A stretch of 46,310 bases of DNA from Bacteroidales bacterium UBA3696 (GTDB lineage: Bacteria; Bacteroidota; Bacteroidia; Bacteroidales; Paludibacteraceae), in the NCBI GenBank assembly GCA_002372135.1, contig DFIN01000020.1:1-46310 (forward strand). The letters run 5' to 3'. The position numbers and the translations under genes were made by a program. Under the pieces are notes generated by a model that was given only the letters and a program-made list of their open reading frames with translations, ran no database searches and was not told the DNA's origin. The stretch's first letter is position 1. Each line of letters opens with the position of its first letter. This document shows, in pieces, positions 41,793-46,310 of this stretch.

Positions 41793-42506
41793 TTATTTGC
41801 TGCTATAGGTGAACGGACGGAACGATACGTTGCGACCATTTTGTTCGTAATAAAGAATCTGGGTTGTAGCGTCTTTCTTGTAGGGAGCGTCGTAATACTC
41901 ATATACGGTCGTTGCACCCCATGAACCTTTTTGGAAGAAGGGGAAGCGTTCAGCAATAAAGAGTTTGAGCACATCGCCATGATCTTTGTCCGTAACTTGA
42001 ATCATAATCTCTTTGAGGTGGTCAAATGTATCACCGTCAAAATAGTAGTAGGCAAACTGGTTGTAGTTCTCGTCAATATAGTAGATATAGCAGGAGTCGC
42101 CCCATACTTCGCTGCGCGAATTGGGCATACCAAACTCGGCAAGAATAGCAGCGCGATCGCGTGTCCAGTCAAAGGAAGGGATTTCAAACATATCTTCTTC
42201 GCGCAACCAAGGTTGGATATTGAGCGCAATGTCTTTTTTAACGGTTTGGTCTGCCGTAACGTGCATGACTGTTTGTCCGATGCAACCAACATAGACGGTA
42301 TCGCCTTCGCAGAAAGCGTGCTGTATATTGTCCACATATTCTTCGTAGGTCGTGTAACCCGGCATCAACTTAGCCATTACGATGGTATCACCGTAATGTA
42401 CATTCAGCGAAGAGGGTACTTTGTTTTCGGTAACCGTTTCTTTCTTGTTGCAGCCCACTAAAGCCACCATTGCTACAGCCATCAAGGCAATAAAAATCTT
42501 TTTCAT
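41793..42506 (-). CDS. Putative lipoprotein of unknown function
   Basis: A 237-residue protein with a typical lipoprotein signal, MKKIFIALMAVAMVALVGCN (lipobox LVGC, Cys19). The mature part is mixed alpha/beta with aromatic-rich segments (DSCYIYYIDENYNQFAYYYF, KGSWGATTVYEYYD), and no known domain is recognised. It is the first gene of the operon with the DUF4837 and HD-domain proteins and has the operon promoter 39 bp upstream. The function is not recognised. Confidence 0.7.
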   Translation of the reverse strand: MKKIFIALMAVAMVALVGCNKKETVTENKVPSSLNVHYGDTIVMAKLMPGYTTYEEYVDNIQHAFCEGDTVYVGCIGQTVMHVTADQTVKKDIALNIQPWLREEDMFEIPSFDWTRDRAAILAEFGMPNSRSEVWGDSCYIYYIDENYNQFAYYYFDGDTFDHLKEIMIQVTDKDHGDVLKLFIAERFPFFQKGSWGATTVYEYYDAPYKKDATTQILYYEQNGRNVSFRPFTYSSK

Positions 42507-42544
42507 AGAAAGTTTGATTTTATGTGTTATGTCTTAATCGCCCG

Positions 42545-42574
42545 CAAAAATAGAGCAAAAGCACGAATGTACAA
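42545..42574 (-). promoter_or_regulatory. Promoter of the lipoprotein-DUF4837-HD operon
   Basis: Minus-strand -7 element TATTTTTG (42552-42545), with TTG at 42574-42572 and a 19-bp spacer; the leader before ATG 42506 is about 35 nt. Confidence 0.7.
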
Positions 42575-42612
42575 TGTATTTTTTGTAAAAAATAGAGGTA
42601 TGGTCAGAGTAT

Positions 42613-42652
42613 GATAAAAAAACAGCGCAGGGGCGTTTCTCAACGACCCTGC
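42613..42652 (-). terminator. Terminator after the 926-residue surface protein gene
   Basis: GCAGGG-CGTT (42627-42637) pairs with AACG-CCCTGC (42642-42652) across one mismatch. A minus-strand T run follows (42622-42616). It lies 39 bp after the stop codon at 42691. Confidence 0.8.
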
Positions 42653-42690
42653 ACCTCCTCTTAAAAATTCATGATAGTTGGGGTTGTGTG

Positions 42691-45471
42691 TTATAGTCTC
42701 TTTCCTTGTGCATCATATCTTACGCCGTTGCGCTCGATGATGAGCACGCCGTTGCGAATGTACTTTCTTGGATCGCGGATGTCTCCGTCCGCATCATTCC
42801 CACTGGCATCATAGAGTTCGCCATCCACTACTTCCAACTCGGTCTCTCCTTCCCCTTCCACCACAATGCGAACACGAGGCATAACCGATGCCGAAGCACT
42901 GGGATTATAGAAGTACGCACGATAAGCAGGCATGGGATTACCACTTGAGTGCGGATACCAAATCTTATTGTTTGCCAAGCCCATCACTTTGCGCCCGTCT
43001 GCGGACAAGGTGCCATTGCGCAATACACCCACGATGGCTATATCGCTACCTACGCTCTGATCGTAGTAAGCGTTTACACCCTTGAGGTCATTCACATCGG
43101 CTTGCGTATCAGCGGATGTGTTGATAGTAACGCCGGTAAAAGTAAAGTTAGGACCCATATTGCCTGTGGCTTTGACCAAGTAGCCTTGACCGGCGAGCAT
43201 TAGGTTAGGCGATTTAACCGCACGGAAGTGGAAGGTAACATGGTCGTTCTCGTCAGCCGATCCTTCGGCATAGCGGTACTCATATACCTTGCCGGTTAAG
43301 CCGTTGAGGTCTAATTGGCTTTGATCCACATCAAAGGGCAGGCAGAGGGTGTACCAACGTGCATTGCCGTTGTCGGATGTATATGCTACTGAGCGATGGT
43401 AGGTTACGTCATAGGTCTGATCGTTAAGGGCTTTGATGTTGTTGTAGTAGGTTGCATCGCGGTCATCGTAAAGGTCAAGGGTACGAACAGCGGCATCTGT
43501 CCATGTGGCGGTATAGGTCAAATCTTGGGTAGGCATAGTAGATGCCGGATCTTCCACATTGCTGCTGATGCTGCTGCGCCAACCGGCAAAGTCTTTACCG
43601 GGTTTGGTGGGAGTATCGGGTGCGGTGATGCTTGCGCCCCAATCCATGGTGCCGGTGGTATACGATCCGGTCAGTTCATTGCCGTCAGTTACCCACGTAA
43701 GGGTGTATTGCTGTTTGGTCTGCGTGAATGTGGCGGTGTAATCCTGCGCTTTATCTACGGAATAGATAGCCGGTGTCCAAGCGTTGAACGTATAGGTATA
43801 TTCGTTGTCGGCGTCTTTGGTGGGCGTAGAACCGTCGTATGCGGGTGTCGTTCCATACTCGACTTGTGTGTTTTGCAGCACTTTTTCGCCGTTGAGGAAA
43901 CGAATTGCGTAGGTGTTGGTGGTGCGGCTGAAGTGTGCCACAACGGCGAGGTCGCCTGTCAGGGTGGCAGGCAGACTATTGCCTTCGCCGTCCGTCCAGC
44001 CTGTGAAGGTATGGGTGTATTGTGCGTCGGCGGTGGTCGGTGTGGCGGTAACGGTGGTTGTGCCGATGGTCAGCGTGTTGCCGTCAATGGTGATGTTTGC
44101 TTCGTCCTCTACTTCACTAATTTCGGTTGCATCCACACTGCCGTATCCTGTTGCATCGTCAGCGAGGGTAACCGTATAAGTAGATGCTCCGGCAGGAGCG
44201 GTACCGCCGTTCACATAAATGGTCCATGTGGTTGTATTCTGCAGTTCAGATAGTTGAGACTCAATGTTGGATTGAGTGAGTTCGGATGTGCAGGCGGCAT
44301 CTGAATAGAAGCGTGTTCCGGCAGCCACTTCGTTGGTCAGGAAAGTGGTTACATCACTTACGTCGGTTCGCCAGGTGTATTGTCTGTCTTCGCTTGTTTC
44401 ATCCGTCCAAGCCCCGCTTTGCAGGTGGAATGTCAGGTCGTAGGAATAGACAGTCCAATTGGTGGGGATACGATTAATACCGCGTTCCCGAGATAATTGT
44501 GGGGGACAATAAAACGAGCCTGCAGTGGTTTGCACACCTTGTACCCAGTTGGAAGTGTAAGAGGTATTCCAAGTTGTCCGATAGACTCGCATAGAATTTA
44601 ACTTATCGTTTGCCGATGAAATAGATGCTGTGAAAAACATCGCATTATCTGACAATGTTTGAATATCCGTACCACTATACGAAGTCGCTTTGATATCCGG
44701 TGCTTTAGAAAAAGGTCGTCTTTGATTATTGCAATAAAACATATTTTTATAACATGCTATGGGTAAGGATGTTGCCGGTAATTCATTCGGACATGTGAGC
44801 ATATTGTATGCATTGTAAAAAAGATTACAATAACAATATTTTGATAAATTTGTGGCTGGTAACTTTAGATTTTCTGCATTACCGATGTATTGTGCCATTC
44901 CACGAAATAAATCGTAAAAACAATAGTCCGGCAATTGCATATTATCGTTTATCGTATTCGTTTCTGAATTAAATGCAACTAAAGACATTAAATTACCACT
45001 AAACGTTAGGACACCTTTTTGTATCTCAGGTACTGTAATTGAAGAACCAGATTTATTGCCGGTAGAAGTATAAGACCAAGCCCCATTATAATTGGTAGTT
45101 TTCCAAGCAACATATAAATAATAATATTTGCTCCCATCCGTAGCCAAACCAGTTACGTTGTTGCCTCTAAGTTGTAAACTTTCTCCTGTTTTTAAGTTCG
45201 GTGCTGTTGACGAACTTGTTGGAAATGTTTGCCATGTAGAAATTGTTCCGTTTGAAGAAATAATTCTATATTGTAAGGTAACACTAACAGTAGGTGTTCC
45301 ATTTTTAGATAAATAGATTTTACACAAGTCAGTAGCACTTGTCACGCGTGTGTTTTTGCTATAGTTATTCTTTATCGTAAAATAGTCCGGCTCTTCGTCT
45401 GCCATAAGGTATGGACAAGTGAATAGCAGCGCGGTAAGCGCAACAATAAACGGCAAAGTAAATTTCTTCAT
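42691..45471 (-). CDS. Large surface protein: BspA-like repeats, InlB-B-type repeats and C-terminal tail
   Basis: A 926-residue exported protein with signal peptide MKKFTLPFIVALTALLFTCP. Around residues 185-260 there are degenerate BspA-type leucine-rich units (LPDYCFYDLF, LPATNLSKYCYCNLFYNA, LPATSLPIACYKNMFYC). Residues about 430-660 contain several InlB_B/Flg_new-like beta units (TYTVTLADDATGYGSVDA, FTGWTDGEGNSL, AGWRSS). The C-terminus NGVLIIERNGVRYDAQGKRL resembles the tails of the 902-residue protein and endonuclease I. The 5' third is more AT-rich than the rest. Probably a cell-surface adhesin, inferred from domain type. Confidence 0.78.
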   Translation of the reverse strand: MKKFTLPFIVALTALLFTCPYLMADEEPDYFTIKNNYSKNTRVTSATDLCKIYLSKNGTPTVSVTLQYRIISSNGTISTWQTFPTSSSTAPNLKTGESLQLRGNNVTGLATDGSKYYYLYVAWKTTNYNGAWSYTSTGNKSGSSITVPEIQKGVLTFSGNLMSLVAFNSETNTINDNMQLPDYCFYDLFRGMAQYIGNAENLKLPATNLSKYCYCNLFYNAYNMLTCPNELPATSLPIACYKNMFYCNNQRRPFSKAPDIKATSYSGTDIQTLSDNAMFFTASISSANDKLNSMRVYRTTWNTSYTSNWVQGVQTTAGSFYCPPQLSRERGINRIPTNWTVYSYDLTFHLQSGAWTDETSEDRQYTWRTDVSDVTTFLTNEVAAGTRFYSDAACTSELTQSNIESQLSELQNTTTWTIYVNGGTAPAGASTYTVTLADDATGYGSVDATEISEVEDEANITIDGNTLTIGTTTVTATPTTADAQYTHTFTGWTDGEGNSLPATLTGDLAVVAHFSRTTNTYAIRFLNGEKVLQNTQVEYGTTPAYDGSTPTKDADNEYTYTFNAWTPAIYSVDKAQDYTATFTQTKQQYTLTWVTDGNELTGSYTTGTMDWGASITAPDTPTKPGKDFAGWRSSISSNVEDPASTMPTQDLTYTATWTDAAVRTLDLYDDRDATYYNNIKALNDQTYDVTYHRSVAYTSDNGNARWYTLCLPFDVDQSQLDLNGLTGKVYEYRYAEGSADENDHVTFHFRAVKSPNLMLAGQGYLVKATGNMGPNFTFTGVTINTSADTQADVNDLKGVNAYYDQSVGSDIAIVGVLRNGTLSADGRKVMGLANNKIWYPHSSGNPMPAYRAYFYNPSASASVMPRVRIVVEGEGETELEVVDGELYDASGNDADGDIRDPRKYIRNGVLIIERNGVRYDAQGKRL

Positions 45472-45503
45472 AGTTTTGTTTTTTAGGTTGTTAATATTTT
45501 TAG

Positions 45504-45576
45504 GATTAAGAAATGTAGATGTAAGGATTTGAAGATTTGATGATTGCAGATTTTAAGATTGTAGATTTAACGATTG
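45504..45576. repeat. GATT-based tandem repeat, about 15-bp period, upstream of the surface protein gene
   Basis: GATT recurs at 45504, 45526, 45534, 45542, 45549, 45557, 45564 and 45572. From 45534 the spacing alternates 7-8 bp, giving 15-bp double units such as GATTGCAGATTTTAA and GATTGTAGATTTAAC. It occupies the expected promoter region of the 926-residue gene, where no exact TAnnTTTG is seen. Confidence 0.7.
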
Positions 45577-45583
45577 TAATGCA

Positions 45584-45621
45584 CAAAAAAAGCGGTAGTA
45601 TCATTTACTGATATTACCGCT
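45584..45621 (-). terminator. Terminator of the MNT-HEPN pair
   Basis: AGCGGTA-G-TATCA (45591-45603) pairs with TGATA-T-TACCGCT (45609-45621). On the minus strand a T run follows (45590-45584). It lies 22 bp after the nucleotidyltransferase stop. Confidence 0.85.
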
Positions 45622-45643
45622 AAAAGTAACTTGCTGAAAAAAA

Positions 45644-45943
45644 TTAAACAGCCACTCCTGTGCGCATCACATCGTCATACAATGGAGAATGTGAGTCGGC
45701 TTCCATTAGAACAGGCTCTATAAGCGAATTGACTTCCCTTGCACATTTCCACAATGGAGGCACAACTGAAAACCAACTCCCTTTGTTGATATGCGGAACG
45801 ACAACGGCGACGTCGATGTCGCTGTCCTGCCGTGCTGTACCCTTACTATAGGAGCCATACAAATAGACTGTTGCATCAGCAAACATAGGTTGAATAGCTC
45901 GCTTATAAGCCTTAACAATATCTATAACATGGCTTTTATCCAT
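45644..45943 (-). CDS. MNT-type minimal nucleotidyltransferase (antitoxin-like)
   Basis: A 99-residue protein of the minimal nucleotidyltransferase family, the antitoxin side of HEPN-MNT modules. The GS-x10-DxD active-site signature is intact in LYGSYSKGTARQDSDIDVAVV. Known antitoxins of this class inactivate HEPN RNase toxins by adding AMP residues. It overlaps the HEPN-like gene upstream by 22 bp, so they form one operon, with a promoter-like -7 element further up (46170-46163). Here the partner toxin is shortened, so the antitoxin may no longer have a target. Confidence 0.85.
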   Translation of the reverse strand: MDKSHVIDIVKAYKRAIQPMFADATVYLYGSYSKGTARQDSDIDVAVVVPHINKGSWFSVVPPLWKCAREVNSLIEPVLMEADSHSPLYDDVMRTGVAV

Positions 45944-46140
45944 TGTAGCATTTGCTGTGTTTTTTGCATTATATCTTCACATACATCTTGATTTAAACTT
46001 GAAGCTAAAAGCGATTTATAGTCGGGATAGCGCGCTTCAATGTTCATTGGTGTCATCGCATCTAAAAATGAACGTTGTTCTTCATTCATCAATTCATATT
46101 CATAGTCAGCGATATCTAACCAATACGCAACTTTATCCAT
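45922..46140 (-). CDS. Internally deleted HEPN-domain toxin remnant
   Basis: A 72-residue protein whose two ends match the typical 125-130-residue HEPN partner of MNT proteins: the start MDKVAYWLDIADYEYE and the end MTPMNIEARYPDYK plus QQMLQWIKAML. The middle half, about 50-55 residues that normally contain the second and third helices and the RNase-type histidine region (P..HSL..L), is missing, joined directly as YEYE-LMNEEQRS. The reading frame is preserved. It is probably inactive, or a dominant-negative fragment. Confidence 0.7.
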   Translation of the reverse strand: MDKVAYWLDIADYEYELMNEEQRSFLDAMTPMNIEARYPDYKSLLASSLNQDVCEDIMQKTQQMLQWIKAML

Positions 46141-46162
46141 GCATCTTTTCTTTTTCTGAGCG

Positions 46163-46170
46163 CAAAAGTA
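46163..46170 (-). promoter_or_regulatory. -7 element of the HEPN-MNT operon
   Basis: Minus-strand TACTTTTG (46170-46163), 22 bp upstream of the ATG at 46140. The -33 element is weak. Confidence 0.55.
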
Positions 46171-46223
46171 GTATATCTTGCGTGTTTGCGAAAAATTAAA
46201 TTAAAAAAGTTTTTTTGCGGTAA

Positions 46224-46310
46224 TATCAATACATCAAGGGACATTATATTATCCCCTACAACAATCCCCGTCTATGGCACCTGAAAAACGACCCTTTGAT
46301 TGATGCCACT
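46224..46310 (+). other. Open frame running off the window end, possibly part of a gene
   Basis: After a TAA at 46221-46223 the plus-strand frame stays open for 29 codons to the window edge. It reads like protein (IKGHYIIPYNNPRLWHL, KNDPLIDAT). No ATG or GTG starts it; the first TTG is near the end. It may be the 5' part of a gene with an unseen start, or a remnant. The family is not recognised. Confidence 0.25.

Noticed and set aside
43396..44253. 285-codon plus-strand open frame opposite the 926-residue surface protein
   Set aside because: Gly/Val/Cys-rich composition without motifs; it mirrors the repetitive Thr/Ala/Asp codons of the true gene.

Overview
The window looks like chromosomal DNA from a Bacteroidales-type member of the Bacteroidota. 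The evidence is the repeated promoter form TTG-N19-22-TAnnTTTG in front of many genes, a MurF-Alr fusion, PPi-dependent phosphofructokinase, a DUF6089-uppS-bamA cluster, InlB-B/BspA-type surface proteins with a shared C-terminal tail, and a tmRNA tag of the G....ALAA type. Family or genus cannot be fixed from the sequence alone.

Layout. 1-5.8 kb: end of a ribosomal protein gene (rpsT), then an envelope operon (DUF6089 barrel, uppS, bamA, miaB). 5.8-8.4 kb (minus): a MurF-Alr fusion with a shortened MurF part and an orphan ABC ATPase. 8.5-12.1 kb (plus): recQ and rimO. 12.0-14.4 kb (minus): PPi-phosphofructokinase and a TPR-like lipoprotein. 14.5-20.6 kb (plus): pheT, a flavodoxin-like oxidoreductase, prfC and nadC. 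20.6-24.0 kb is an accessory, partly AT-rich and decayed island: a small basic protein, a helical HEPN-like protein, a lipoprotein and a ybaK pseudogene, with 11-bp-period repeats on both sides. 24.0-25.4 kb: a GtrA/GtrB glycosyl-lipid pair. 25.4-26.1 kb (minus): a 60-residue peptide gene and glutathione peroxidase. 26.3-31.9 kb (plus): pssA, endonuclease I, PAP2 phosphatase and ftsK. 31.9-34.4 kb (minus): superoxide dismutase, rubrerythrin and a metallophosphoesterase. 34.6-37.5 kb (minus): a large surface protein followed by an unusual 51-residue peptide gene. 37.7-39.5 kb (plus): a lipoprotein-type arginine deiminase and ssrA (tmRNA). 39.5-42.5 kb (minus): a three-gene operon (lipoprotein, DUF4837 lipoprotein, HD hydrolase). 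42.7-46.2 kb (minus): a second large surface protein and an eroded HEPN-MNT toxin-antitoxin pair.

The core genes cover envelope biogenesis (uppS, bamA, murF-alr, pssA, PAP2, GtrAB), translation and RNA modification (rpsT, miaB, rimO, pheT, prfC, ssrA), chromosome handling (recQ, ftsK) and oxygen defence (gpx, sod, rubrerythrin). The most unusual signals are AGTCRAA heptamer arrays inside two conserved coding genes, a MurF domain that has lost its C-terminal domain, a pair of tiny peptides sharing a KKxYxxPS...C...GG pattern, an internally deleted HEPN toxin, the repeat-flanked island, and a terminator-promoter overlap at ssrA.
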